DNA of 64,000 nucleotides, from NCBI RefSeq assembly GCF_036226465.1, contig NZ_CP108476.1:6634001-6698000 (forward strand), given 5' to 3'. The notes under the pieces are model-generated. The model made no database searches. It worked only from the letters and a program-made list of their open reading frames with translations, and was not told the origin of the DNA. This DNA comes from Kitasatospora sp. NBC_01250. Its GTDB lineage: Bacteria > Actinomycetota > Actinomycetes > Streptomycetales > Streptomycetaceae. Each line of letters begins with the position of its first letter. Position 1 is the first letter of the stretch. Below are positions 16,308-30,112 of the stretch, piece by piece. Both the position numbers and the translations under genes were made by a program.

Positions 16308-17051
16308 ATGTCCGTGACCATGACCAAGCCCGTCGTCGAGGAGCCCGCCCAGCCGAGGGTGCCGGCCGAGGGGCACCACCGCGACGTCAACGGCGGCTGG
16401 CTGCGCCCCGCGGTCTTCGGTGCGATGGACGGACTGGTCTCCAACCTCGCGCTGATGACCGGTGTGGTCGGCGGCGCGGCGGCCAACAGCACGGTGATCC
16501 TCACGGGCCTGGCAGGGCTGGCGGCCGGTGCCTGCTCGATGGCGGCGGGGGAGTACACCTCGGTGGCCTCGCAGCGCGAGCTGGTGCTGGCGGAGATCGA
16601 GGCCGAGCGGATCGAGCTGCGCCGCAACCCGGAGGGCGAACTCGCCGAGCTGGCGCAGGTCTACATCTCCCGCGGGGTCGAGCCGGAGCTCGCCCGCGAG
16701 GTGGCCCGGCAGCTGACCCGCGACCCGGAGCAGGCGCTGGAGGTGCACGCGCGCGAGGAGCTGGGCCTGGACCCGCACGACCTGCCCAGCCCGCTGGTGG
16801 CCGCCGTCTCCTCGTTCGGCTGCTTCGCGCTCGGTGCGCTGCTGCCGCTGCTGCCCTACCTGCTGGGTGCCACCTCGCTGCTGCCGGCGCTGGTCCTGGC
16901 CGTGCTCGGCCTCTTCCTGTGCGGTGCGGTGGTGGCCCGGGTGACGGCCCGCAGCTGGTGGTTCAGCGGGCTGCGCCAGCTGGTGCTGGGCGGTGCCGCA
17001 GCCGGCGTGACGTACCTGCTGGGCGCTCTGATCGGCGGCCACGTGGGCTGA
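16308..17051 (+). CDS. VIT1/CCC1-family transporter
   Basis: A 247-residue membrane protein of the vacuolar iron transporter family, which in bacteria is presumed to move Fe2+ or Mn2+. The diagnostic first segment LRPAVFGAMDGLVSNLALMTG is present (about residues 28-48, split here only by line of text). It is followed by AACSMAAGEYTSVASQRE-type sequence (GACSMAAGEYTSVASQ), a hydrophilic cytoplasmic stretch rich in Glu/Arg (about 85-150) and three C-terminal helices. The ATG at 16308 is preceded by CAGGAGGG. It is flanked by terminators, so probably monocistronic. Confidence 0.9.
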   Translation: MSVTMTKPVVEEPAQPRVPAEGHHRDVNGGWLRPAVFGAMDGLVSNLALMTGVVGGAAANSTVILTGLAGLAAGACSMAAGEYTSVASQRELVLAEIEAERIELRRNPEGELAELAQVYISRGVEPELAREVARQLTRDPEQALEVHAREELGLDPHDLPSPLVAAVSSFGCFALGALLPLLPYLLGATSLLPALVLAVLGLFLCGAVVARVTARSWWFSGLRQLVLGGAAAGVTYLLGALIGGHVG

Positions 17052-17106
17052 CCGTGTGTGGAAAATCACTCAGGTAACTGCATAACCATGCAGGATTCCC
17101 TGCTGC

Positions 17107-17137
17107 GAGGCGCTGGCGACCATCGGTCCAGCGCCTC
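17107..17137 (+). terminator. Probable terminator after the VIT-family gene
   Basis: A 10-bp perfect stem (GAGGCGCTGG/CCAGCGCCTC) with an 11-base loop that can extend pairing by four more bases lies 56 bases after the stop. Confidence 0.55.
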
Positions 17138-17363
17138 GCGTCGTTCCCGTGGGGCGGAATCGCAGGCGGGCGGTGGTGCGGTGGTGGTCGGCGGGATGTC
17201 GCCCCTGTTTCAGGCGCCGGAGCCCGGGGCACACTGGTGAGGCACGCAGCCGCCGGGAAGACGATTTCCGGGCGCGTGACTACTGGCCGGTAACGGCCCC
17301 TGAGCTGGGACTGTGTCCGCCATATGGACGTCAGATTCCACTTCCCGGGATTTGCCGCATCAT

Positions 17364-17379
17364 GTAACCTGCACGAAAT
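17364..17379 (+). promoter_or_regulatory. Candidate GlnR-type half site upstream of gltB
   Basis: GTAAC, six bases, GAAAT reads as an a-b pair of the actinobacterial GlnR consensus (gTnAc-n6-GaAAc). It is centred about 105 bases before the gltB start. The second a-b pair of a full site is not obvious. The 421-base gap 17052-17473 also holds the upstream terminator. I see no clear promoter hexamers with good spacing. Confidence 0.35.
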
Positions 17380-17473
17380 CGCAGAGGGCCAACGTCGTCC
17401 CTGTTGCACCACCGCTCCCCTGGCCATCGGCCGGGTGGATGCCCCTCATGCCAAGACGACGACGGGAGAGCCG

Positions 17474-22133
<4,660 letters not shown>

Positions 22134-22141
<8 letters not shown>

Positions 22142-23594
22142 CCCCAAGGGCTTCCTGACCACCCCGAAGCAGCTCGCCGAGCGCCGTCCGGTGGACGTGC
22201 GGCTGCGGGACTGGAACGAGGTCTACGTCGAGCGCAGCCTGCTGCCGGTCATCAGCAAGCAGGCCGGGCGCTGCATGGACTGCGGCATCCCGTTCTGCCA
22301 CAACGGCTGCCCGCTGGGGAACCTGATCCCCGAGTGGAACGACCTCGCCTTCCGGGACGACTGGTCCGGGGCGATCGAGCGGCTGCACGCGACCAACAAC
22401 TTCCCGGAGTTCACCGGGCGGCTGTGCCCGGCGCCGTGCGAGTCGGCCTGTGTGCTGGGGATCAACCAGGACGCGGTGACCATCAAGAACGTCGAGGTCA
22501 CCATCATCGACAAGGCCTGGGACAACGGCGGGGTCCGCCCGCAGGCGCCCGAGCGGCTGTCCGGCAAGACGGTGGCCGTGGTCGGCTCGGGCCCCGCGGG
22601 CCTGGCCGCCGCCCAGCAGCTCACCCGGGCCGGGCACACGGTCGTCGTCTACGAGCGGGCCGACCGGATCGGCGGCCTGCTGCGCTACGGCATCCCCGAG
22701 TTCAAGATGGAGAAGCGCCACATCAACCGCCGCATCGAGCAGATGCGCGCGGAGGGCACCCGGTTCCGCACCGGCGTGGAGGTCGGCACCGACCTCACCG
22801 GCCAGCAGCTGCGCGAGCGGTTCGACGCGGTCGTGGTCGCCGCCGGCGCCACCACCGCGCGCGACCTGCCGGTGCCCGGGCGCGAGCTGGGCGGGATCCA
22901 CCAGGCGATGGAGTACCTGCCGCTGGCCAACAAGGTCCAGGAGGGCGACTACGTCGAGGCCCCGATCAGCGCCAAGGGCAAGCACGTCATCGTGATCGGC
23001 GGCGGCGACACCGGTGCCGACTGCCTGGGCACCGCGCTGCGCCAGGGGGCGGCCTCGGTCACCCAGCTGGAGATCATGCCGCGCCCCGGCGACGAGCGCC
23101 CGGCCCACCAGCCGTGGCCGACGATGCCGATGACCTACAAGGTCACCTCCGCGCACGAGGAGGGCGGGGAGCGCGTGTACTCTGTGAACACCACCCACTT
23201 CACGGGGGACGCGGACGGCAACGTCGCCGAGCTGCACCTGGTGGAGGTGGAGTTCAAGGACGGCCGATTCGAGCCGGTGCCCGGCACCGAGCGGGCCATC
23301 CCGGCGCAGCTGGTCACCCTGGCCATGGGCTTCACCGGGACGGACGTGAAGAACGGCCTCGTCGAGCAACTGGGCGTCGAGCTGGACGCGCGCGGCAACG
23401 TGGCCCGTGACGGCAGGTTCGCCACCAACGTGGAGGGTGTCTACGTCTGCGGTGACGCCGGCCGTGGTCAGTCGTTGATCGTGTGGGCGATCGCCGAGGG
23501 CCGCTCGGCCGCTGCGGCGGTCGACGCCCACCTCGGCGGCAAGAGCCCGCTGCCCGCCCCGATCCGCCCCACCGACCGCCCCCTGGTGGTCTGA
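22134..23594 (+). CDS. gltD: Glutamate synthase, small (beta) subunit
   Basis: FAD/NADPH-dependent electron donor for GltB, 486 residues. The N-terminal Fe-S region has CMDCGIPFCHNGCPLGN and CPAPCESACV. The FAD-binding GxGxxG is VVGSGPAGLAAAQQL (about residue 146). The NADPH-binding motif is VIGGGDTGADC (about 286), and the C-terminal CGDAGRGQSLIVWAIAEG is typical. The ATG lies inside the last codons of gltB (8-base overlap), so the subunits are translationally coupled. Confidence 0.97.
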
Positions 23595-23723
23595 CCGCTG
23601 CCGGTCCGACCGCCCCCGAAGAGCCATACCGGGAAAAACCCTCCCGCACACCGCCCGCTGCTTCCAGCGGGCCGCACCACCCGCTGACCCGCCAGAGCCG
23701 CCGGTCCCTCAGCGGAGCACTAA

Positions 23724-23771
23724 CGACGGCGCCTGCCCACTCCCCGACCAAGTTGCGGGCAGGTGCCGTCG
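23724..23771. terminator. Bidirectional terminator between gltD and a convergent gene
   Basis: A 15-bp stem with one G-U pair (CGACGGCGCCTGCCC / GGGCAGGTGCCGTCG) and an 18-base loop. A smaller 8-bp stem with a CTTC loop lies at 23653-23672. The convergent genes end on either side. Confidence 0.6.
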
Positions 23772-23813
23772 GGTGCTGTCCGGACCCGCCCGAAGGTGCC
23801 CGGCGTCCTGCGC

Positions 23814-24824
23814 TCAGGGCGTGGGCGAGCCGATCGGGCCGCCGGGCTGGATCGGGGTGCGGGCGAGGGCGGTGCCGGTGGCCGCGTCCAGGACGTCGCG
23901 GGTGCCGAGCGGGTGGCTGAGGCGGAAGGCGACGGGAGCCATGGAGGCGTAGAGCGGGCAGACGCCGCTGCCGGTGTGCGGGGTGTAGCGGCCGAGGAGG
24001 ACGACGGCCGTGTCCGTCTCGTAGACCTCGCCGGGCAGCGGCTGGCGGCAGCCGCCGCCCTCCTGATGGGCGGTGAGGGTCAGGCCGTCCCCCGACACCG
24101 AGGTCCAGTCGGTCACGGCGGTCAGGCCGGCGACGGGCGTGCCGCCGGGCAGAGGGGTGGCGGGCGGGGCGCTGACAGCCGGGTAGCTGAACGGGGTCCC
24201 GTAGCCCTGGACGGTGAATTGCCAGGTGGGGATGGTCGCCGTGCCCCGGCTGGTGTCGACCTCGCGGGTGCCGGGCGTGACGGCCGTGACGACCAGCCAG
24301 CCGGTGCACTGGTGGCTCGGGCAGCCGGGGTTGCCCCCGCTGGGCCGGCCGGGCGGCGGTGCGCAGGACTCCGTGGACGCCGAGCAGGTCGAGGCCGCGG
24401 GCGGCTCCTTGATCAGCTGCGCGGCCGCCAGCAGCGGCAGCGTGAGCGTCGAGCCGTCCGCCCAGCGCACCGTGCCGGTCTCGGGGGAGTAGGGCAGGGC
24501 GGCCCGCAGGTCCAACTCGTCGTTCTGGTAGGCGAGGGCGTCGGCAGGGCTGTGGAAGCCGTCGGCCGGCAGCCAGACGTTCGGCACGGCCACCGGGGCG
24601 TAGCCGTGGTCCCAGCTGCGCGCCGACGGCGAGCCGGGCCAGGCCCGGGCCACCGCGGTGGCCCGGGCCAGCTGCGGGCCGCTCGGGCTGCCGGTCGCCG
24701 GGGGCAGGGTCACGTGGACCGGGACCCCGACGGGCCCGTGGGACGCGCCGGTGCTGCCGCAGCCGGCCAGGGCGGCGAGAAGCAGCAGCGCGGCGGGGAG
24801 CGACCGGAAGATGCGCCAGGTCAT
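23814..24824 (-). CDS. Putative lipoprotein of unknown function
   Basis: A 336-residue exported protein. The signal peptide ends in LAGC with Cys22 as the lipid-attachment site. The mature part has no family I recognise. It contains a cluster of cysteines around residues 145-170 (ASTCSASTESCAPPPG and GCPSHQC), Pro/Thr/Ser-rich stretches, and motifs such as WLVVTAVTPGTREVDTSRG. It looks like an extracytoplasmic beta-rich domain. I chose the ATG at 24822-24824, which is preceded by AAGGAG. It is convergent with gltD and divergent from the XRE regulator at 24972. Confidence 0.8.
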   Translation of the reverse strand: MTWRIFRSLPAALLLLAALAGCGSTGASHGPVGVPVHVTLPPATGSPSGPQLARATAVARAWPGSPSARSWDHGYAPVAVPNVWLPADGFHSPADALAYQNDELDLRAALPYSPETGTVRWADGSTLTLPLLAAAQLIKEPPAASTCSASTESCAPPPGRPSGGNPGCPSHQCTGWLVVTAVTPGTREVDTSRGTATIPTWQFTVQGYGTPFSYPAVSAPPATPLPGGTPVAGLTAVTDWTSVSGDGLTLTAHQEGGGCRQPLPGEVYETDTAVVLLGRYTPHTGSGVCPLYASMAPVAFRLSHPLGTRDVLDAATGTALARTPIQPGGPIGSPTP

Positions 24825-24971
24825 CGCGGAACTCAACTCCTTCGGGATAGCTGACGGTTCGTCGGGACCGCGGTTGGACGTCTGGGTGAACTCACAGGTT
24901 CCAGCCCGTGCTTTGTATCCGTGCGACATGGCAGACTGCGGCCCGGAACGGCACTTGGGGAGGAGAGGGCA

Positions 24972-25844
24972 ATGAGCGCGGGCACCGGTCAGACCGGCGG
25001 TGGGGTGACGGTCCGCCGGCTGCTGCTGGGCTCGCAGCTGCGCCGGCTGCGCGAGGCCCGGGGCGTCAGCCGGGAGGACGCCGGCTACGAGATCCGCGCC
25101 TCCGAGTCCAAGATCGGGCGGATGGAACTGGGCCGGGTCAGCTTCAAGGAGCGCGACGTCGCCGACCTGCTCACCCTCTACGGCGTCAACGCCCCCGATC
25201 AGCGTGCCGAGTTGCTCTCGATGGTCCGCGCCGCCAATGCCACGCCGTGGTGGCACGCCTACGCCGACGTGGTGCCCGGCTGGTTCCAGACCTACCTGGG
25301 CTTCGAGGAGGCGGCCGGCACCATCTCCAGCTACGAGGTGCAGTTCGTCCCGGGCCTGCTGCAGACCGAGGAGTACGCCCGCGCCGTGATCCGGCTCGGC
25401 GCGCAGAACGCCCCGCAGGAGGAGATCGAGCGCCGGGTCGCGGTGCGGATGCGCCGCCAGCGGCTGCTGGCCGGCGAGAGCGGGCCGAAGCTGGTCGCCG
25501 TGATCGACGAGGCCGCGCTGCGCCGGCCGTGCGGCGGACCCGAGGTGATGCGCGGCCAGCTGGCCCGGCTGCTGGCGCTGGCCGAGCTGCCGCGGCTCGA
25601 ACTCCAGGTGATGCCGCTGGGCTTCGACGGGCTGGTCGCCGAGAGCGGGGCGTTCTCGCTGCTCGGCTTCGACGAGCCGGACCTCGCCGAGGTCGTCTAC
25701 CTGGAGCAGTTCACCACCGCGCTCTACCTGGACCGGCCGCGCGAGGTGGCCGAATACGTGGACGCCCTGGAGCGGTTGCGGGCCGACAGCCTGAGCCCCG
25801 AGCGCAGTCGCGCGCTTTTGGGCACTTTGCTCCAAGAGGCCTGA
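24972..25844 (+). CDS. XRE-family regulator with DUF5753 domain
   Basis: A 290-residue regulator. The N-terminal helix-turn-helix spans about residues 15-70 (LGSQLRRLREARGVSREDAG, then EIRASESKIGRMELG). The DUF5753 ligand/interaction domain spans about 100-285, with VPGLLQTEEYARAVI, RVAVRMRRQRLL and the C-terminal DALERLRADSLSPERSR. The ATG at 24972 has a GGGGAGGAGAGG ribosome-binding site. These regulators normally act with a DUF397 partner, but none is adjacent here. The aldehyde dehydrogenase starts 44 bases downstream, so it may be its target or operon partner. Confidence 0.9.
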   Translation: MSAGTGQTGGGVTVRRLLLGSQLRRLREARGVSREDAGYEIRASESKIGRMELGRVSFKERDVADLLTLYGVNAPDQRAELLSMVRAANATPWWHAYADVVPGWFQTYLGFEEAAGTISSYEVQFVPGLLQTEEYARAVIRLGAQNAPQEEIERRVAVRMRRQRLLAGESGPKLVAVIDEAALRRPCGGPEVMRGQLARLLALAELPRLELQVMPLGFDGLVAESGAFSLLGFDEPDLAEVVYLEQFTTALYLDRPREVAEYVDALERLRADSLSPERSRALLGTLLQEA

Positions 25845-25888
25845 CGTGTCAGTAGGATGATTCCCAGTCAGCCTTGAAGGGGAGTCAG

Positions 25889-27346
25889 GTGTCTCACTTT
25901 TCGGACCTCGCCCTGCAGTACATCGACGGCCAGTGGCGCCCGGGCAGCGGCTCCTGGGACATCGTGGACATCAACCCGTACAACGGCGAGAAGCTCGCGG
26001 TGATCACCGTGGCCACGGTGGCCGAGGTCGACGAGGCCTACCGGGCGGCCGAGCGCGCCCAGCGCGCGTGGGCCGAGACCAACCCCTACGCCCGTCGCCT
26101 GGTCTTCGAGCGCGCCCTGCGGATCATCGAGGAGCGCGAGCAGGAGATCACCGAGACGATCATCGCGGAGCTCGGCGGCACCCGCCTCAAGGCCGCCTTC
26201 GAGCTCTCGCTGACCAAGGACATGCTGCGCGAGGCGATGCAGCTGGCGCTGCGCCCCGAGGGCCGCATCCTGCCCTCGGCGGTGGACGGCAAGGAGAACC
26301 GCGTCTACCGGCTGCCGGTCGGCGTGGTCGGCGTGATCAGCCCCTTCAACTTCCCGCTCTTCCTGTCGATGAAGCCGGTCGCGCCCGCGCTGGCGCTCGG
26401 CAACGCGGTGGTCCTCAAGCCGCACCAGGACGCCCCGATCGTCGGCGGCACCCTGCTCGCCAAGATCTTCGAGGAGGCCGGGCTGCCGGCCGGCCTGCTC
26501 AACGTGGTGATCACCGACATCGCCGAGATCGGCGACGCGCTGATCGAGCACCCCGTGCCCAAGGTCATCTCGTTCACCGGCTCCGACCGGGTCGGGCGGC
26601 ACGTGGCCACCGTGGCCGCCTCGCACTTCAAGCGCTCGGTGCTGGAGCTCGGCGGCAACAGCGCGCTGATCGTGCTGGACGACGCCGACGTCGACTACGC
26701 GGTGGACGCCGCCGTGTTCAGCCGCTTCGCCCACCAGGGCCAGGTCTGCATGGCGGCCAACCGGATCCTGGTGGACCGCGCGGTGCTGGCCGAGTTCACC
26801 GAGAAGTTCGTCGCCAAGGTCGCCTCGCTCACGGTCGGTGACCCCAAGGACCCCGCCACCCAGATCGGCCCGCTGATCAACACCACCCAGGCCGACGCGC
26901 TCACCGCGCAGGTCGACCAGGCGCTCGCCGAGGGCGCCACGGCGCTGCTGCGCGGCAGCACGGTGGGCACCCTGATGTCCCCGGTAGTGCTCACCGACCT
27001 GGCTCCGCAGGCGCCGATCCTGCAGCGCGAGCTGTTCGGCCCGGTCGTGCTGCTGGTGCCCTTCGAGGGCGAGGAGGAGGCGGTGGCGCTCGCCAACGAC
27101 ACGCCCTTCGGCCTCAGCGGCGCGGTGCACACCGGCGACCTGGAGCGCGGTGTGCGGGTGGCCAGGCGGGTCGAGACCGGCATGATCCACGTCAACGACG
27201 GCACCATCCACGACGAGGCGATCGTGCCCTTCGGCGGCGAGAAGAACTCGGGGCTCGGGCGGCTGAACGGCGAGTCCACGGTGGAGGCCTTCACCACGCT
27301 GAAGTGGATCTCGATCCAGCACGGGCGCAGCCGCTTCCCGTTCTGA
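25889..27346 (+). CDS. NAD(P)-dependent aldehyde dehydrogenase (benzaldehyde/vanillin type)
   Basis: A 485-residue aldehyde dehydrogenase that oxidises aldehydes to acids. Visible elements are ISPFNFPLFLSMKPVAPALA (cofactor-binding region), FTGSDRVGRHVA, the general-base Glu in LELGGNSAL (about residue 255) and the nucleophile Cys in GQVCMAANR (about 289). The C-terminal PFGGEKNSGLGR is present. The N-terminal YIDGQWRPGSGSWDIVDINPYNGE and the Phe-rich segments resemble benzaldehyde/vanillin dehydrogenases. Substrate assignment is a guess. I chose the GTG at 25889, with AAGGGGAG upstream, over the TTG at 25874. Confidence 0.92.
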   Translation: MSHFSDLALQYIDGQWRPGSGSWDIVDINPYNGEKLAVITVATVAEVDEAYRAAERAQRAWAETNPYARRLVFERALRIIEEREQEITETIIAELGGTRLKAAFELSLTKDMLREAMQLALRPEGRILPSAVDGKENRVYRLPVGVVGVISPFNFPLFLSMKPVAPALALGNAVVLKPHQDAPIVGGTLLAKIFEEAGLPAGLLNVVITDIAEIGDALIEHPVPKVISFTGSDRVGRHVATVAASHFKRSVLELGGNSALIVLDDADVDYAVDAAVFSRFAHQGQVCMAANRILVDRAVLAEFTEKFVAKVASLTVGDPKDPATQIGPLINTTQADALTAQVDQALAEGATALLRGSTVGTLMSPVVLTDLAPQAPILQRELFGPVVLLVPFEGEEEAVALANDTPFGLSGAVHTGDLERGVRVARRVETGMIHVNDGTIHDEAIVPFGGEKNSGLGRLNGESTVEAFTTLKWISIQHGRSRFPF

Positions 27347-27488
27347 GGGGCTTCGGGTCTGCGGGGCTGAGAAGCTCCACGGGGCTGCGGGGCTGCGGGG
27401 CTGTGGGGCTGCGGCCCTCTGGGACCGGCCGGGTGAAAGCTGGCGAACCTGGACATACCATCACAGAAAGACGGATGGGAGGCCAGGC

Positions 27489-27800
27489 ATGACCAAGCGA
27501 CCGACGGGCAAGACGAACAAGCTGCGCCGCGGTACCCAGGAGCTGCTGGCGAGCCGCGGCATGGTGTCCGGCGCGGGCGCCAAGCCCCGCCCGTTCGGCC
27601 CGGTCCTGCACACCGGGACGAACGGCGGCGGCAGCGGAGCCGTGGGCCACGGCACGTACGCGGCGCTGGCCGGCGAGACACCCTTCAGCCACGGCGGACG
27701 GCGGGCCCCGGAGGAGCGGGCCCACACCGGGGCGCAACCCGGCCACGCCGAGCTCAAGGGCCACCGGCACCGCGGTGCGGAGCGGCACTCGGCGCACTGA
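27489..27800 (+). CDS. Small basic protein of unknown function (103 aa)
   Basis: A hydrophilic, basic protein rich in Gly, Arg, His and Ala with no membrane segment. It starts with MTKRPTGKTNKLRRGTQELL and ends in a His/Arg-rich tail (GHRHRGAERHSAH). The ATG is preceded by GGGAGG at 7 bases. A strong bidirectional terminator follows. I do not recognise the family. Its composition suggests nucleic-acid contact or disorder. The G-rich tandem GGGGCTGC-type repeats before it (about 27360-27415) are probably untranslated. Confidence 0.6.
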   Translation: MTKRPTGKTNKLRRGTQELLASRGMVSGAGAKPRPFGPVLHTGTNGGGSGAVGHGTYAALAGETPFSHGGRRAPEERAHTGAQPGHAELKGHRHRGAERHSAH

Positions 27801-27836
27801 CGCCGGCAGGCGCGGGCGAGCCGACTCACGGCCGCC

Positions 27837-27874
27837 AGGAGCCGGCACCCCGCAGGCGCGGGGTGCCGGCTCCT
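27837..27874. terminator. Bidirectional terminator between convergent genes
   Basis: A perfect 17-bp stem (AGGAGCCGGCACCCCGC and its complement) with an AGGC loop. Its right edge touches the stop codon of the leftward gene. Confidence 0.8.
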
Positions 27875-28425
27875 CATGCCTGGGCGGCGGGCTGCCCGAG
27901 CCGCGCCAGCACCGCCTCCAGCCGCTCGCCGAAGCGGCTCTCGGGCGGCGGGTCGGCCGGTTCGAGGCGGGCCCAGCAGCGGTCGCGCTCGTAGTGGTCC
28001 AGGGCGGTCACCGTGGCGTCCACCAGCCCGTTCAGCTCGTGCAGCTCCTCGGCCGGGTGGCCGGCGGGTGCACCGAGGCGGTCGGCCAGCTGTTCCAGCA
28101 GCTGCTCCGCGCGGACGATGCTCGCCTCCGGCCAGCGGGACAGCGCCACCCGCTCGCGCTGGGCGGCCAGCTCGTCCAGCAGCGGGGGAGGCGGCGGCGG
28201 GGGAGGCGGCGGGGGTGGAGGCGGTGGAGGCGGTGCGGGTGGCGCGATCACCAGCGCGACCAGTGCGCCCGCTGCGTACAGCCCGCCGACCACCGCCACC
28301 CCGACCGGGCCGAGCCCGTCCACCAGCGAGACCACCAGACCCAGCACGGCCCCGCCGCTGCCCGCGTAGTGCGCGCGGCTGCCGAACCAGGCCGGCAGCG
28401 CGCCGCGCCGGTCACTGGTAGCCAC
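27874..28425 (-). CDS. Two-helix membrane protein with polyproline linker
   Basis: A 183-residue protein. Two hydrophobic segments (about residues 22-39 and 42-61) form a membrane hairpin. They are followed by a run of 17 consecutive prolines (about 66-82), then a C-terminal helical, acidic domain of about 100 residues (LLDELAAQRERVALSRWPEA and onward). The GTG start lies within the end of the upstream vWA gene (14-base overlap), giving coupled translation. It is the last gene of a three-gene operon with the solute-binding/vWA proteins. The domain after the prolines has no family I recognise. The proline run would demand elongation factor P. Confidence 0.85.
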   Translation of the reverse strand: MATSDRRGALPAWFGSRAHYAGSGGAVLGLVVSLVDGLGPVGVAVVGGLYAAGALVALVIAPPAPPPPPPPPPPPPPPPPPLLDELAAQRERVALSRWPEASIVRAEQLLEQLADRLGAPAGHPAEELHELNGLVDATVTALDHYERDRCWARLEPADPPPESRFGERLEAVLARLGQPAAQA

Positions 28426-30112
28426 GGATCTCCTCGAAGACGCCGCCCAGCGAGCCGTCCGTCAGCGCGTCGAACAGCTTGCCGCCGGTGAGGTCGGCGA
28501 TCCCCTGCAGCTGCTGCTTGGCGCCCTCGCCGAACAGGATCGGGAAGACCGGCACCGCCTGGCCCGAGGCCGGCAGCTTCTTGTAGAACGCCGTGAAGTC
28601 GTCCGCCGAGGCGCCCTCGTTGCTCTCGCCGTCCGTCATCAGCACGATCGAGGTGAACCGGTCGTCCTGCTCGGCCGCCTGCTGCTGGGCCAGGAGCTGG
28701 TAGGCCCGCTCCAGCGTGCTGTAGATCGCGGTGCCGCCCTCGGCCGTCAGGCTCTGCACATCGGCTGTGATCGCCGCCAGCGCCGCCTGCGGGGCGTCGG
28801 CCGGGATCTGGTGCGTGTGCTGCCACTTCACGCCGTCCGCGAAGGAGATCAGCGTGACCTCCTCGCGCTCCCGGAACCCGTTCGCCACCAGGTTGCCGCC
28901 GGCGCCCGTCAGCTGCTCCAGCGCCTGCTGCAGCGCGGCCAGCCGGGCCCCCTGCATCGAACCCGAGGTGTCCAGCACGTACGCCGTCCGGGACGGGCGG
29001 CGCAGCTGGTTCTGGTAGGCCGCCAGCAGTGCGTCCGCCACCGCCCGGCTGCCGGGGAAGGGCAGTTCGGGCCGCCGGTCGGCGCCCAGCCCCGGCCCCG
29101 GCGCCACTCCCGGGACCACCGGGCGCCGCTCGGTGACGTCCGACAGCTCGCGCTGGATCTCCGGGCGCAGCAGCTCGGTGGTCAGCCGGGAGAAGGCGTC
29201 CACGGCCGCGGCGCCGGCCGAACTCAGCAGGGTCAGCGGGTAGTCGGCCGACACCACCCCGTCGGTCGGTCGGATCACCGTCAGCTGGCCGCTGGAGGGC
29301 AGCGTGCGGTTCAGCGAGAGCAGCACCGACTCGTAGTTCACCAGCGCGCCCACCTGCTCGCCCGAACCGCCCTGCGCCGTGCGCTGGTAGGCCTGGGCCA
29401 GCCAGCCCGAGGAGCCCGAGGTCAGCTTCTGCCCGGCGAAGAACGCGTGCAGCGCCGGGGCCGCCTTGGCCACGTCGTCCTGGGTCAGCGCCGCCTGCGC
29501 CCCGGAGAACGCGGAGGCCAGCGCGATCAGCGCGGACAGGCCCGAGTTGGACTGCGAGGGGTCCGCCATGCCGAAGGTCAGCATGCCCGCCGCCACCGCC
29601 GCGCCCACCTGCGACCAGGTGGTCCCCGCCGGATCCCAGCCCAGGGCGGTGAGCACCGAGGAGCGGACCCCGAGTGCCACCGGGGAGACCATCACCGAGG
29701 TGTCCGAGAGGAGCTTGCCGGCCGTGGTCGGGTCCAGGCGCAGGTAGCGGTTGGAGGCGAACCAGATCGCGTCGTAGTTCCCGTCCGCCTTGCCGCCGGC
29801 GACCGTCTGGGCGCCGTCCAGGGTGCCGGTGTAGCTGAGCGTGACGGTGACGCCGGTGGCCTTGCGGACGTCGTCCAGCACCGGCTGCATGTCCTGCAGT
29901 TCGCTGCCCGCCAGCACCCGCAGGGTGTACGGGGCGCCGGTGGGCGACGGCCCGGTGGGGCTCGGCGTCGCTGCGGTGGCCGTGCTGCGGGCCGGGCCAG
30001 GCTGCGGCTTCGCGCCCCCGCCGCTGTCACATCCGGTCGTCGCAGCGGCCAGGCCCAGCGCCAGCGCGCCGACCAGCCGGCGGCGGGTGAGCCTCGAAGG
30101 TTCCTGGCTCAT
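28412..30112 (-). CDS. Exported solute-binding protein fused to a vWA domain
   Basis: A 566-residue protein with an RRR-containing, possibly Tat-type signal (SRLTRRRLVGALALG) and a putative lipidated Cys28, although the lipobox ATTGC is imperfect. Residues about 60-330 look like a type 2 periplasmic solute-binding domain: YTLRVLAGSELQDMQPVLDD, YDAIWFASNRYL and GALVNYESVLLSLN. Residues about 375-560 form a von Willebrand A domain with MIDAS DTSGS at 381-385, GGTAIYSTL and VLMTDGESNEG. It is coupled to both neighbours (TGATG overlap upstream). No ABC permease or ATPase is adjacent. Confidence 0.88.
   Translation of the reverse strand: MSQEPSRLTRRRLVGALALGLAAATTGCDSGGGAKPQPGPARSTATAATPSPTGPSPTGAPYTLRVLAGSELQDMQPVLDDVRKATGVTVTLSYTGTLDGAQTVAGGKADGNYDAIWFASNRYLRLDPTTAGKLLSDTSVMVSPVALGVRSSVLTALGWDPAGTTWSQVGAAVAAGMLTFGMADPSQSNSGLSALIALASAFSGAQAALTQDDVAKAAPALHAFFAGQKLTSGSSGWLAQAYQRTAQGGSGEQVGALVNYESVLLSLNRTLPSSGQLTVIRPTDGVVSADYPLTLLSSAGAAAVDAFSRLTTELLRPEIQRELSDVTERRPVVPGVAPGPGLGADRRPELPFPGSRAVADALLAAYQNQLRRPSRTAYVLDTSGSMQGARLAALQQALEQLTGAGGNLVANGFREREEVTLISFADGVKWQHTHQIPADAPQAALAAITADVQSLTAEGGTAIYSTLERAYQLLAQQQAAEQDDRFTSIVLMTDGESNEGASADDFTAFYKKLPASGQAVPVFPILFGEGAKQQLQGIADLTGGKLFDALTDGSLGGVFEEIRGYQ

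Noticed and set aside
25874..25888. TTG start for the aldehyde dehydrogenase
   Set aside because: The ribosome-binding site overlaps it. The GTG at 25889 is correctly spaced.
24972..27346. Toxin-antitoxin reading of the XRE and ALDH pair
   Set aside because: The regulator has the DUF5753 layout of development regulators and the neighbour is an intact metabolic enzyme.
28190..28240. Sequencing artefact in the polyproline run of the small membrane protein
   Set aside because: The repeat uses mixed proline codons and keeps the frame into a sensible C-terminal domain, so it is treated as real.
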